Shown one piece after another: positions 9,830 to 41,993 of a DNA stretch of 64,000 bases; position 1 is the stretch's first letter, and each line of letters begins with the position of its first letter. The stretch comes from Prochilodus magdalenae (taxonomy: Eukaryota; Chordata; Actinopteri; Characiformes; Prochilodontidae). The position numbers and the translations under genes were made by a program. The DNA is taken from positions 806,001 through 870,000 of the forward strand of contig JAMWET010005007.1 in the NCBI GenBank assembly GCA_024036415.1, read 5' to 3'. Under the pieces are notes generated by a model. That model searched no databases and had not been told where the DNA came from. It worked only from the letters and a program-made list of their open reading frames with translations.

Positions 9830-12800
9830 GTAGGGCGCTCCTTTCTGCTCATCTCACATTCAGTAACTCATTAGACTCTCAAAAGCCTGCAGGGACGAAT
9901 CGTTGTTTAATAGTGCATCACTACATGACAAGAGCCATTTCCTATTTCCTGTAGTCACAAATGCACATTCTATAGTAATCTTTATGTGCACGTATATATT
10001 TCTATTTACTTTTCAGCTATATATATATATACACATATATGCAGTCACCCCAGTACGTGACTGCATCTGTACAGAATAAAGACTCTGCCTCTGATGATGA
10101 CGATCTAAAGTTAAACTGGTGTGCAGGGATTGGGTTTAGAGTTTTAGAGGGCTATATTTATTCTAAAGAGGGGTTCTTTTTTAACTTACGTGGCCCATTT
10201 CTCCTTCTTGGACTCTCATGAGACGCATGCAGGAGGGCTATGTGAATCTTTAAATGTGTCAGAGGACCCTCCAGTCAAATCCCTACGGAGTTAGACAGCG
10301 GTTACCGGAGAACAAAAGAGCGCATTTCCTATTGCAGTTTTGGCACACAGAACGAGCAAGACGTGCTGAGTCAGCATGCCTCACTAAAGAGCTGCCCCCC
10401 CTCACTGAACCGTTTCCTCTGCTTATGGTCAAATCCAGCCGTTCTGTAAGACACTTTTCATTAGGAGGGGGAAGATAGTCTCAGCCTGTGGTTCATTCAT
10501 TCATTCATCCATTCATTCATTCTTTCATTTAGTGTTTCTTTTTTTCCCCCTCATTTATTCCCAGATCTTCAGTCTTGACCTGGGAGGACTTTCAACAGTC
10601 ATTCTGAACGGTTATGATGCCATCAAAGAGTGCCTTTATCACCAGAGTGAAGTGTTTGCAGATCGACCGTCTCTGCCTTTGTTCCAGAAAATGACCAAAA
10701 TGGGAGGTAAGACTATGGAGCATGGTGGATATCTCTCAGGGCTGGTGTCCCACATAGTTTGGTAGCTCCTCTACTCGCACTTGTTCACTAACCCTGGCCA
10801 TTAACCAACAAATCAAGTTGAATCAGGTATACTTGAGCAGGTAAACTAGCAGGGTTTCTCTACCCTCCTCCTGGAGGCACCCCACCCTGCATATTTTAGT
10901 GGCTTCCCTGCTATAACACATCCCCTGTGACTCCAAAAGGGCTTGCACATGAGCTGTTGAGTTGAACCAAGTGTGTTGGGAGCAGGGAAAGCACTAAAAT
11001 GTGCAAGGCAGGGTGCTTCCAGGACAAGAGTTGAGAAACACTGAACTTGCAAACTGTGCAGTTGTAGCCCTGCGATGGAGGGAAGTCCCAGAAACAGCAG
11101 GAGGAGCAGTATGACCGAGATTCAGTGAACCAGAAAGAATGGTGAAACATCCACTGTATCAGCTGGCCGGCTTCATGTTCTGAGTTGAGATTATAGGTGT
11201 AGGACAGAAAGGGTGGGGTGGGAAAGATGAACTAGAGATGAAAGTTCAATTAAAAGTATGACGCAACCAGGTTATAAAAATAGCAATTCAGGTCATTCGT
11301 GTGAAACTCGCTGAATTGCAAAGGCCGGCAATGATCAAGTAGTGGGAAAGTTCACCACAATTTCATAACTCCACCAATGCTTTCGCAGCAAAGCTTGTTT
11401 CTGGTCACTGGGGAACATGTTTCGCTGTTAACATACTGAATTATTTGCCTTTATAATGGGAATAGGCCAAGACTGCAGCCTGACTAACTGCCAGTGGCCA
11501 AAGAGAAATCACATATCATCACTGTCCAAAAAAAAAAACATGTATCTTCACTTCTGCTGATTTGAACTAATTTGAGCAGCTGCCGTCTACACTGTGTGAG
11601 AATTTCATTATGAGTGTACCCACAGGAATAACCCCAAACTGCTTAGGAAGAAAGTCTGGTTCCATAGACTTACATTAAAGTTAAATTAGGTTTTTGCTCT
11701 CTTCTGTAAAGTTGCCATTTTGGACAAATGTGCTTTTCTGTGCTCAGTGATGGTATATTGTATGTTCTAATGGAATGTAACATGTTTTAGCATATTAATA
11801 TATATTTAAAAGAACTAATATTTCACACTGTTATGTGATGACACAATTGTTTTAACAATGAGTCTTCAGGATGGTTTTCTGGATGTTGAGAGGGACAATT
11901 AAATAAAGTGATTTAAGTGATGAGATATGATGATGATATGATGAGAGATGAGATAGTTTGGTACAGTGTAATGTAGAATGAGTAATGAGATTCCTTTTCC
12001 AGGACACATTAAGTAATGCAGTCATTACATTTAGAAAGAAATTGATTGCTTTATTTAAATAACTACCTCCACAACACTGGAGCTATCTATACTAACATTA
12101 GCACTAGCATTATGCTGAGCCTGTAAGAGCGCTCTCTTCAGACTAAATTACGTTACTTAATATTCTTCTTATTATTATTATTATAACTACCTGAAAAGAG
12201 TCTCATTGTTCATTCCACATTGCACTTCGCCCTTTATCTCATCATATTGGCAGATTATTTTGCATATTTCAAGCATTATTTCCTAAAATACCTTCTATTG
12301 TCTGCATATACACTCATCATCAAAAGAATAGTCGAAGAATAGCCAGAAGGTTGGATTGCAATGTTATTGGGAAGGAAGATAAAGCTTACCAGGAACAAAA
12401 TATGATGATAAATTTAGACTCATATGAGCAATATTAATTGAGCCATCCAGGGGGCTCCATTCCTGTATTCTGCCAGTAGCCCTAAGATCATTAAATCTTC
12501 CCCTGCCAGTTACACATACTGCACTACCTAACTAATCTTCACCACACAGCATCAGAAATATTTTGACACTGACTCTTTGAATGACTTCAGACCAAGCAAA
12601 CATGAATAAGATCTCAATACACTTAAATTCACTTTCTAGGACTTCTTAACTGCAAATATGGACGCGGCTGGATTGAGCACCGCAAGCTGGCTGTTAACAG
12701 CTTCCGCTACTTCGGCAGCGGAGAAACGATGTTTCAGAGGATCTCAGAAGAGTGCATGTTCTTTGTGGACGCCATCGACACATACAAGGGAAAACCTTTT

Positions 12801-14003
12801 AACCCAAAGCACCTGGTTACCAATGCGGTTTCAAACGTTACCAACCTTGTAATATTTGGACAGCGCTTTACCTATGACGACCGAGACTTCCAGCACATGA
12901 TTGAAATCTTCAGTGAGAATGTGGAACTGGCAGCCAGTGCTTGGGCTTTTCTCTACAATGCTTTCCCCTGGCTCGAGTACCTGCCCTTTGGGAAACACCA
13001 GAGACTCTTCCGAAATGCCAACAAGGTGTATGACTTCCTGCTGCAAATCATTGAACGCTTTTCCCAGGGCCGTGTGAAGCACTCGCCAAAACATTACATC
13101 GATGCCTATTTGGATGAGATGGAGCAGAGTGCTAATGACAAGGGCAGTTCTTTCTCCCGGGAGAACCTAATATTCTCAGTGGGGGAGCTCATTATTGCCG
13201 GCACAGAGACCACCACCAATACTCTGCGCTGGGCTATGCTCTATTTGGCTCTCTATCCCAGTATTCAAGGTAGGTGCACCATTTAACTACACTCCATAGA
13301 TGCATACTAACCAGTCACTGCCAGTTAGAACAATGTTCTAAGAAATTACATCCACTTTTGGCTTCTCCTTTGTGCAGAGAAGGTTCACAGGGAGATTGAC
13401 TCAGTCTTAAATGGCAGAGCACCAACCATGGAGGACAAGCAAAGGATGCCCTATGTGGAAGCAGTGCTGCATGAAGTATTGCGCTTTTGCAACATTGTTC
13501 CTTTGGGCATCTTCCGTGCCACATCTCAGGATGCAGTGGTGCGTGGCTACACCATCCCCCGGGGGACAATGGTCATCACCAACCTGTATTCAGTGCACTT
13601 TGATGAGAAGTACTGGAGTGAACCCGCTGTCTTCTGCCCTGAGAGGTTTCTGGACAGCAATGGCAACTTCGTAAGGCGAGAAGCCTTTGTTCCATTTTCC
13701 GTAGGTAGGTACTCTTTGTCTTGGTTCTTCAGTTGACATTTCTGTGCCTTCAGAGATTACTTGTTGGAACCTGGAACCTAGCTAAAACTCATTACTACCT
13801 TTTTTCCTTCATGGCTCTTAGGGAGACGCCATTGCCTCGGTGAACAGCTTGCCCGAATGGAGATGTTCCTCTTCTTTACAACGTTGCTCCAAAGGTTCCA
13901 TCTGCAGTTCCCTCAGGGTAGCATCCCCAGCCTGAGGCCTAAACTGGGCATGACCCTGCAGCCTCTCCCTTACTCCATATGCGCCGTCAGAAGACAGCAG
14001 TAA
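9590..14003 (+). CDS. cyp2r1: Vitamin D 25-hydroxylase, cytochrome P450 2R1
   Basis: A microsomal P450 that hydroxylates vitamin D at C-25. Exons are 9590-9829, 10565-10706, 12640-13269, 13378-13704 and 13822-14003. They total 1,521 nt for 506 residues (human 501), all GT-AG with agreeing phases and no internal stop. Residues about 20-36 form the N-terminal membrane anchor, followed by the proline-rich hinge PPGPTPLP (48-55). The I-helix oxygen-activation motif AGTETTT is at 314-320, ExxR (EVLR) at 370-373, PERF at 425-428, and the heme loop FSVGRRHCLG has its ligand Cys at 451. Stretches such as [13 protein letters not shown] and SVHFDEKYW are nearly identical to human CYP2R1, which separates it from other CYP2 members. 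Possible poly(A) signals lie at 14317-14322 and 14725-14730. It is divergent from calca and convergent with pde3b. Confidence 0.96.
10565..10706 (+). CDS. cyp2r1: cyp2r1 exon 2
   Basis: 142 nt after the acceptor TTCCCAG, up to the donor GTAAGA. It encodes [18 protein letters not shown] through FQKMTKMG, the early P450 beta-sheet and B-helix region. Confidence 0.93.
10850..11043. mobile_element. hAT-like MITE in cyp2r1 intron 2
   Basis: The left end CAGGGTTTCTCTACCCTCCT and the right end, whose reverse complement is CAGTGTTTCTCAACTCTTGT, form imperfect terminal inverted repeats over 194 bp, with further palindromic matching inside (GCTTCCCTGCT against AGCAGGGAAAGC). No clean target duplication is visible. 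Confidence 0.55.
11044..12639. other. Rest of cyp2r1 intron 2, no feature seen
   Basis: AT-rich intronic sequence with only short spurious frames. A run of GATGA/GATATGA words lies near 11920-11955. Confidence 0.5.
12640..13269 (+). CDS. cyp2r1: cyp2r1 exon 3
   Basis: 630 nt after the acceptor TTTCTAG, up to the donor GTAGGT. It encodes helices C to I, including [20 protein letters not shown] and the oxygen-binding AGTETTT motif. Confidence 0.94.
13378..13704 (+). CDS. cyp2r1: cyp2r1 exon 4
   Basis: 327 nt after the acceptor TTTGTGCAG, up to the donor GTAGGT. It encodes the ExxR helix ([19 protein letters not shown]), the PERF motif and the start of the heme loop. Confidence 0.94.
13822..14003 (+). 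CDS. cyp2r1: cyp2r1 exon 5 (heme ligand and C-terminus)
   Basis: 182 nt after the acceptor CTCTTAG. It completes the Gly codon of the heme loop, then [18 protein letters not shown] and the C-terminus, with TAA at 14001. Confidence 0.94.
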
Positions 14004-14316
14004 AACTTGCAGTCACTGATGACACATACTCTCTCACCTCAGGGGATCTTACTGAGAAAACATGAGCAGCTCAGCTCCCTTGCTTTGCAGAGAATACTGA
14101 CCTCTGGAGCTGACTATGCATAATTCTCTGAACTTGGCCTTTATATGGTTTCACAGAACTCCAGCAGAGAGTGATAAGAGAGCTCTTACGTGCGAGGCAT
14201 GGAAAAGAGTACGGGCAGCCGGATTCGTTTGAGTAAGAGGCTTGAGCACACCACAGAAAACGTGGATCACGTGTCTTTCGTAACCTAAACCCAAAAAGGG
14301 GGAACAAAAAGCCAAA

Positions 14317-14322
14317 AATAAA
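14317..14322 (+). terminator. cyp2r1: Candidate poly(A) signal of cyp2r1
   Basis: AATAAA about 315 bp after the stop codon. A second AATAAA at 14725-14730 is an alternative. Confidence 0.45.
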
Positions 14323-14730
14323 CAGGACTGTGAGGTAAACGAGGAACCAGTCATCAATGTAAGGGAAGTCATGTCAATAATTGATAGAGTTTTACCTCTC
14401 TGCCAGTTTCACGGACCTCTTTTCCAACATTCCTTGAAATGAGTACACGTGGTTCTCTCATTTCAGCATCAGGCCAAGCTAAAGGAGACTAACTGCCTTT
14501 CCCAGAAAGTTTTGTACAACCCCTGGGATCACAACCACATATCAGCACTGAACCAACAACGGCCCACTGGTTTATCTCCGTGGAAATTGTCTGCCAAGAG
14601 ATTCTCTCCATATTTAGGGTGCTGTCATTATATATATGTGTGTATGTCTTTTTGTATTTTTGCAGCTTTAGATGCATTTATTATTCTTAGTACTGTAAAA
14701 TATACTCAACCTGAATATACAGGCAATAAA

Positions 14731-16273
14731 TGTTTTTCATAGTGTTCGCGGCGTTCTCTAGTTTTGTCCGTTGCCTCAAATGACCCCTTCCTTCAGTTTC
14801 TGTTGCCAAGTCGTACATACTCCAAAACCAAGCTGGCAGGAGTTTATACAGCTTCAGTCCTTGCTGGGATATTTGGCATAGGGTTCGTGCAATTTACAGT
14901 GAATCGCTAATTTTATTTCCAGAACATTTGGCTCATGGTGACGGCTCATTGCTTACATCGACAAATCTATAAAAGGCCTACAATGATGAGTTTATATTAT
15001 GCATTTGGCTTTTTTTATTCATTACCTCCCTTAGCATCACAGAAACGTGGGGTACACCCTGTAACTGTGAATCATAGTCAGAATAGAGAACAAATCCCCT
15101 AAAGACAGCATCAAGTATCCCACCACTATGGTTTTAGTCTTCCCTTAATTTCCTTCTTAGTCTTGCATTTAAGGCTCAAGCGGTAGCCAACAAGCCAAAT
15201 GATAACTAATTAGGAATGATGAAGTGGAGTGGCAGAAGGGGCAGGTTTGTTAGGTAAGCTGTCAAAGTAAAGCTGTCTTCAGGGACGATGTGGACAGTCC
15301 AGAGAAGACCCTGTGATTAGGGACTCGTCATCTACCCACTGTCATCTTACAGGCAACAGGGTGCTTGGGATTTCCTCTGTGAGGACGAGCAAGTAAACAG
15401 TGGCATGTGGCGAGTGGATGCTCAGACGAAGATAACGTCAAAAACATGTCAGCCACAGAAAGGAGGAGAGAGGAAGTGCTGTCATGCCTCTTGTGCATTC
15501 AAAGCCACACACGTACGTTTGTTTTACTAAATTTGTGAGGTCATATATAGAGTTCTATTGATCTTCGTATTACTGTACCAAATGAATACTACACTTACCC
15601 CTAAAGCTACCTCTAACCTAACCTCAGTATTCAGAGGACTTATTTTCGGCATTATTAGCTTGTCCAAAAAAATGTGATTTATGGTGAAAACGTGATAGTA
15701 AAATGTCCTCACTTTACCAAAAAATGCATACGGTCCTATACAAGTGAGGACATTCACATCACAAATATACCACTACAAGAACATACTCACACACCTCCAC
15801 ACAAGTAAAGACACTGACAGTTAGGTTATTTTTCAGGGATGGTGTTTTATGACATCTATAAATAATAACAAAAAAATGTGAATTCTTTCCCCCCACAACT
15901 TTGAAAAGGCTGAAACGGTTACATCAGACATTGCTATCTAAATGCTACATAAAAAGGTGACAGCTGTTCTTAGATGTGGCGATGATGGAGGGCGCTGTGG
16001 CGTGCGGGGAAAAAGAACAGTGAGGAGCCAACATCACGCTTTTGACAACAGTTATAGGAAGGGAAGAAGAAAGCTGCTCTGAGTGTCCAGCAGAGCTCTA
16101 CCATGAGCCACAAAGCTAAGGGCAGGGTGGACAGAGTAGGTAGAGCCCGCTGGAGTCCTGGACTCAGGTAAGGAGGAGGATGTCTGGTAGGAGCGCTCCC
16201 AAACACTACCAAAATGAGGAACACTGAACACAGGCCAAAGTGCATGACAAACGAACCGGCAGCAGGGTAAGGC

Positions 16274-16274
<1 letters not shown>
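14731..16274. other. Intergenic DNA between convergent genes
   Basis: No gene recognised. The part near 15530-15790 (TCCTCACTTTACC, AAGTGAGGACATTC) resembles a widespread fish repeat with GAGGACATT words that often borders CA repeats, but I cannot set its limits. Confidence 0.4.
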
Positions 16275-16593
<319 letters not shown>

Positions 16594-17706
16594 TTTGGCA
16601 CTGTCGCAGCGAGCTGAGTCGCAGCATCCAGCTTTAGAGGGCAGAAAAAGAAAGAGGGGGGTCTTTTAGCAAAAGTGGTTATGAGCAGGAACACAGATAG
16701 TGCACCCCAAACTAATAATATAGTAGTAATAATAATAATAATAATAGCACACTCAAACACATCCACATCTGTAAATAGTATTAGATTAAAAACTCTGGAA
16801 ACAAAGATGATAATTACAGGTTTTCTCAATGTACAATATATGTCAGCTGTATGTAGAAAAACAGACGCATTCAGTTGATTAATTAAAAAATATATAATAT
16901 AATATATATATTTATATATATATTTATATATATGCAGATACTCTTTCCTGTGCAGAGATTAAACACTTGTTTGGTAGTAAAATGTGCACATTTATATTTC
17001 TTTTTCTTTAAATATACTAGCTTGAATTACACTGCCTACTTGAGAACTTTCCTCTCCAGACAAAACATGATGGAGAGGGGCGTGTCCGAACCCCCCCTCC
17101 CACACCCACATACTTCCGTTTTCTAGTGGAATGCCTAGAGTTCTTGCTTCAGACAAAAATATATAGAACTATTAGTATTAAACCTGCCTCATGGTGAAGA
17201 ATAAGAAAATATAAAAAAGTGTACAGCTTTCGAGGTGAAACCCTGGATCACTTCAAATTTATGCACTGGCCTGGTTGTGTGTTTGGCATTGGCAATGGTC
17301 AGTAAAAACACATGTGCGTGCAGTGTGATCAGAAGAAGGACAAAAATAAAAACCAACCACGGTGCATGTTCAAATAATGCCAAAAGTAATGCAACCCAAT
17401 TCGCCCATTACATATGGAGAGTTATGTTCAACAAACATTTCATCATCAAATACATTCCTTCCTCCCGTTTCTTATCAAGAGACTAGGGGGGGGGGGGGAA
17501 TTAGACAAGACTGTTTAGGGGGAGCTGATACAGACCATTCTTTAGACTGAATTTCAGGTTTGCACACACACAGACAGACAGACACACAGACAGACACACG
17601 AAAATGCCTTTCCCTACCCCTGAAATGAAAATTCAGACGTACGAGCACTTTTGAAATTGTTGACAACAGAACGATCAATCCACGCAAATCCTGAGTAACC
17701 GTGAAA

Positions 17707-17708
<2 letters not shown>

Positions 17709-17792
<84 letters not shown>
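17709..17792. repeat. (AT)n microsatellite
   Basis: About 42 uninterrupted AT units downstream of pde3b. Confidence 0.95.
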
Positions 17793-17796
<4 letters not shown>

Positions 17797-18503
17797 AGAA
17801 ACAAAAAATAAACAAAGCAACATCCCTTCATTAGAACAGCTTCCCTGTTCCGTACTCTATGCTTTCGACACAGCTGGACTTCACAAAGGAAAATTCAACA
17901 ATTGGCAACTCGACATTCCTGAAGAGGAAAGAAAAAAAATTCTAAACCCATGAGCACACACAAAACAACCAAACAAACGTATGACAAAGAAACTAAAACA
18001 GAATGCAGGTGGTACGCATGAATAAAAACGCATCCAAAAACGATGCAGGAGTAAATGTCCTTTTTTTTTTTCTTTCAGTCAAATGTCAGCATTCCCACGT
18101 TAAGTCCTAGTGGCTGAGTTCAGTGATACAGTGTTTCGTGTCGCCAGCATGAGGAGGGACTGCACACGCAGTGCAGCCTACGTAGTCCATCACCCGGACC
18201 ACATGGGGAGAGGGGGAGGGGGGAAAAGAAATCATGAAAAGGTTCAGACAGGCACATTTGATTTATGCTTCTCGAGTATTCCTGACATTGAGCCTGAAAT
18301 AGCCTCGGCCTCATGTTTTTGAACTGTTCGCTTTGGTAACAAGTGACAATTACTTGAAAAGTCTTCTGCTTTTCCATTCTTTTTTTTTTTATCTTTTTTT
18401 TTGTCTTTTTAAATAATTGTTTTAAGTACCTACAGGAGAGTTAAGAGCTCTGCGTTCAAGGCAGCATCACAGCCAAGTAACCATGGAGGGTTTCTTTCCC
18501 TCC

Positions 18504-18509
18504 TTTATT
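18504..18509 (-). terminator. pde3b: Candidate poly(A) signal of pde3b
   Basis: AATAAA on the minus strand, about 390 bp after the pde3b stop codon. Other signals further downstream are possible. Confidence 0.4.
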
Positions 18510-18895
18510 ATTTTTTTTTCTCTTTAATACCTCGCAAGTCAGCGTCCTCAATGCTGTGTCCGTCCTCCATTGATTCTCCAAAGGGTGAAAGTGCATAGAA
18601 GTGGGGCTCCCACTATTTGCAGCAAGGATGCTCTCACAGTAGTAAGGCCTTTTTTTTTTTTATATTCCAACACAACATGAACTGCATTAGCGCCAGAGTG
18701 TCGGCACAGTGACTAATTTCAGTGTGGGAGATCCAGCAGGGTCTTCCTGTGGGTGTTGATTTTGGACTGTCGGTGTCTTATGTGCATGTGTGTACTTTCT
18801 GTTTTTATGGAGAAGTGGGAGGGGCAAGAACGAGTGCCCTTTGCTTTGGCCCCTCCCAGAACTTCATGCCACAGCCTATCAGCTCATTCCAGCTG

Positions 18896-37417
<18,522 letters not shown>

Positions 37418-37553
37418 CTGGAGGAGACAAAAAAAAAGGCTATTTAGAACATGGATCATTCAACAGCTGTCGCGCAAAACAAAACGTGTGGAGAGGCAAG
37501 ACTGTGCAACCGAAGCCAACAACCCCAACATGTTAAAAACGATTTCAGCAATT

Positions 37554-37554
<1 letters not shown>

Positions 37555-37605
<51 letters not shown>

Positions 37606-37885
37606 ACACAGAGACACAGAGACACAGACACACACACACAAAGAAACACAGACACACAAAGAAACACAGACACACACAGAGACAGACACACACAGAGACA
37701 GACACACACACACACACACACAGACACACACACACAGACACACACACACAGACAGACCCACGCACAGACAGACCCACGCACAGACAGACACAGACACAGA
37801 CACACACACACACACACACACAGACACATACACAGACACACAAACGCACACACACACACAGAGACAGACAGACACACACACGCAC
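37555..37885. repeat. CA-rich compound microsatellite/minisatellite
   Basis: A pure CA tract, then irregular ACACAGAC, GAGACAC and CAGACAGACCCACG units over about 330 bp, about 140 bp upstream of pde3b exon 2 on the transcript, where it reads as GT/CTGT. Open frames here are artefacts. Confidence 0.93.
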
Positions 37886-40541
37886 GCTTAGCTTGAAATA
37901 AACTCAGTATTTTAGTTATTCTGTATCAGCTTGCAAAATTCACTCTTCTCATGAGCTATGCAGATATAGCAAGCTTAGGCCTCTCGTAGAAAGAAAAACA
38001 AAAAAGAAAAAAAAAGAAAAAAAAGGAGGCAAACCACTGTAACCACAATGAGACGTCAACAATGGCGCTCTCAGATCTTATCTGGCCAAACTACGTCATT
38101 TGAGTGCATTTCCACGTTATCTGTCTCACAGAAAAGTCACCGAACAGCGGCCAAGTCCCACAACACTATCACTATCGCAGAGCTAGGCCACAGATAGGCA
38201 GCGCTCAGATACATAGAATAGCGTTCTGACCTAAAGCAGTGGACATTTTTTTACATCTGGGCAACATTCTACTGCCTAGAAACTAATAATAAAAGATGTA
38301 TTATATACTATTATAGAAATGTTATACACATATATAACGCAATGCTTTATAGTATGAAAAAAATGAGCTGTCTCAAAAAATAAAAAGAAATAACCACTGG
38401 ATACACACGCACAGGAGGAATCATACTGAACTTTAATTGTAAGAACAATATTGTTTTTCCTAGTACAGCATATATCAGCCGATTCTATTTTTCCCCTACT
38501 ACCAAAACTACCAAACTCTACAATGAGGTGCTAAAAAAGTGTTATATTATGAGAAAAAGTTTGAACACCCTTGGTCCAATTACAGGTTTAGATGATTTTC
38601 CAAGTGAAAATGACTGAACACTTTCTCTACAGAGAACACACCTTATTACGGCATTTAAAAGCAAATATTTATATTGGAAAACAAAAAACACTATAAAAAA
38701 AATGCTATTAAAGTATGAAGTGTGCAGTAACCCTTGCACAGGCAACAGTACACTTTAGCCAATGAAGTGAACAATGCTTGTGCATTAGAGGACATGTACT
38801 TATTTTGACTTACCGATACAGCATGCAAGCTGACCAAACGTCTGCATATGACTGTGTATATACACAGCAGCAGCTTCTCTTCGACTATCATGTAACCTAC
38901 TTTCTGTCACACCTACCGAGCAACAAGCACTTCTGTGATCGCTCAGGTATTTTCCGCTGCACTGGGCTGGGTATGGAACTGTTGCCATCTCCCAACAGTA
39001 ATATTACACAGATTGCAATAATCGGACACTTTGACTGCTGCTGAGGGCCGTCAGTATGTATGGGTGAGTGGTCGCCATGTTAATCCCTGAGAGCGCAGGC
39101 TGTCTGAGAAGATGCACCGAGTCAGACCACATGGGGGAGTACTGGTGATGTATGAGAGTGTGTGTCTCTGCGTGGGTAAGTGTGTGCTGAGTGGAGGGAG
39201 GGAGCTCAGTAAGGCAGATCAGACAAAGCAGTAGTCTCCTGCACCTGTGCTGCCTGTCTGATCTGTCAATAGCAGACTGGCACTCAGGCAGCTCTGTACT
39301 AAACCTGTCCCAACAGCATGTCCTCTCTCTCAGCTCCCAAACACCTGCAGATGGAGCGGAGGGCTGCACCATCAAGGGCACCAAGAAGCGCAAGACACTT
39401 TCCAAGTGGGCTTTTGTTATTATTATTATTCATTTATTTATTTGGGGGGGGGCTGGTGCGGCATTATGATCATATACCAACATATCCCAGCCCTGGGCCT
39501 GGATTGCATACCTTAACAAGAAACCATCAACAGCTCAAAGTTAAATGATGAGCACTAAACAAGCACAGCCTAAGCTTAAAGCTTATTGGAGAACACATCC
39601 TAATTAGCAAAAACCACAATAGCATGCCAATCTAGCAGCTACATAGTGCTGTTCGACATGCGGGCCCAGACACTTTTGGTTGCTCAGAGTATGTTGCATT
39701 GATCAGACAGAGATGATCCCTGTTTTTCATCAGCATCTGCTTAACGCCACCAGACATTCACTATGGCAAATAAGCACTGCCATGGCAACCCAACAGAGGC
39801 CTGCAAATAATGGTACAAACACCATGGCAACCAGGATGGCGGGAGTGGGCCAGGGGGAGAGGATGGGTCGGAAGGAGAGGAATTGTTTACGGTAGATGAC
39901 GTTGTGGACGCTCGCAACTCTCTCTGTTTTCGGGTCATCGCTGACCTGTTTCAAAACGTCAGGTCTGACGAGGAGAGCAGCCACTCACAGTGAACTTAGC
40001 ATATGACCAGTACAAGCACTTGCCTACGTAAACACGGCCAGCCGCTCAGGCAACACTGGAGAAGTATAGAGAGGGTGACAAAAAGCAGGCTGAACATATG
40101 GTTAGTTTCATCTTGCTTTTTTTTTTAACCTTCAACTAAAGGTATACACAGTCAAAACGCCCATCAAGTACAACTTATTTATTTTTCAGAAAAAGGGGGA
40201 GACCACTACAGTGACCACCTTAATGGGCTGACCCAGCCCAGACTACCTCATCACTAAGCATGTTCAGGATTTTGAGCAACAGAAAAAGCAACCCACTTCT
40301 AAGACTGAACCTTGGAGGTGATGTAAAATCTTCCTGCAGATTGCTTTGAATAACTGAAAGCAAGACATCCTGCAAGAATGGAAACCATAATAAGGCAGAT
40401 TAAACTTCCCCCACAAAAGTCTATTATATTATTCAGTTGTGGCATACGTTTGGTTAAATATGGTTTCTGTTTTCTTCACACTGAAAAATCTGTCATTTTT
40501 TAAATTATTAAATTAAAGTATTGAATGACTAATAGTGACTG

Positions 40542-40544
<3 letters not shown>

Positions 40545-40598
<54 letters not shown>
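40545..40598. repeat. (CA)n microsatellite
   Basis: About 27 CA units. Confidence 0.95.
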
Positions 40599-40599
<1 letters not shown>

Positions 40600-41856
40600 G
40601 TCCCATAATTAAAAGGTTCCATCTCTGATAAAGACAAAATCAAGCTTCACTCTTGTTTGACGAGCTGAGTGCTGTATGCAAGCCTCCTCACCTCCATTTT
40701 CGAGAAGCAAAAATACAGGCTTATGGACAGGTTGGTTGGCAATCAGCTCCTATTTGTGTACCCTTACTCTGTCGGCAGAATACATGGTGGAGCACACCCA
40801 CCCACATACAGAGTTTCATATTTCTTCAGTTATATCAGTACTAGGGCAAAACAGTGGATGAGTTCTGCTTTCCAGGAAAGATAAAAAGCTACGGGTATAT
40901 TGTGAGAACAACAATATGAGGGTGTTTATACTTCGCTGTTCAGTGCTAGCTATTAAAAAAAAAAAACGGACGTTCGAGGAATGCACAAAGGACAACAGAG
41001 CGAATCATTATTGATACAATCACCTCCACGTAGTCTGAAGACGTTACCAGCATGTCGCTGACGTCAAATACGCAAACACAACCCAACTGCTTCCACCTGC
41101 TGCACATCAATATCTTCCAATAAGCCACAACCGCTTGGAACCTATTCTTGAGCCTGTGTCTCATCATACCTCTTCTGCTTTGATGAATTTATTGCTAATT
41201 ACTTTGTGGGCTGCTTACATAAAGGAAGAGTTATCAGTGGTCTAGAGACGGTTGCATCAGACTGATAACAGATTTACTGCAAAGGTGAAACGAGGTAGTG
41301 ACAAAAGACAAAGGCAATATTGATTACCGGACTGTGTACAATGTCTAATGTATGAGAAGCATGTAGGTTTGTGTGCCACACATACAAACTGGTGTGCAAA
41401 AGTTTGGATTTAATTTAATATGCATTACAACAAACAAACAAAAACATTATGGCATATATATATATATATATCCCGAAATATCAGACATAAGCATGTTATA
41501 ATTACTTTACTCATTATAATGAGATTTTCTAAAACGTGAGTATATATTCATTGTGCATTATAAGCTATTCATTTACCAGCTAGCTAAAATACATGACACA
41601 CATTTGCCCATGCCCATAGTGAACCCAGAACCCTGTTGTAGTGCAATACCATATTCATGTTTCCAGTGTTCTAATGAGTGGATATTAAAATGACTTATGA
41701 AACCTAAGAATATAAAGAAATATTTTCTTGCTTTATGAATAAGTATTATGTATGTAATTATATCTACTTGTTAGCAGTTATGTAGACTTAAACCAAGCAC
41801 TATAAAAGCTGTTATACATGCTATATAATTTTTATAAATATTACATAAAATTGTGC

Positions 41857-41993
<137 letters not shown>

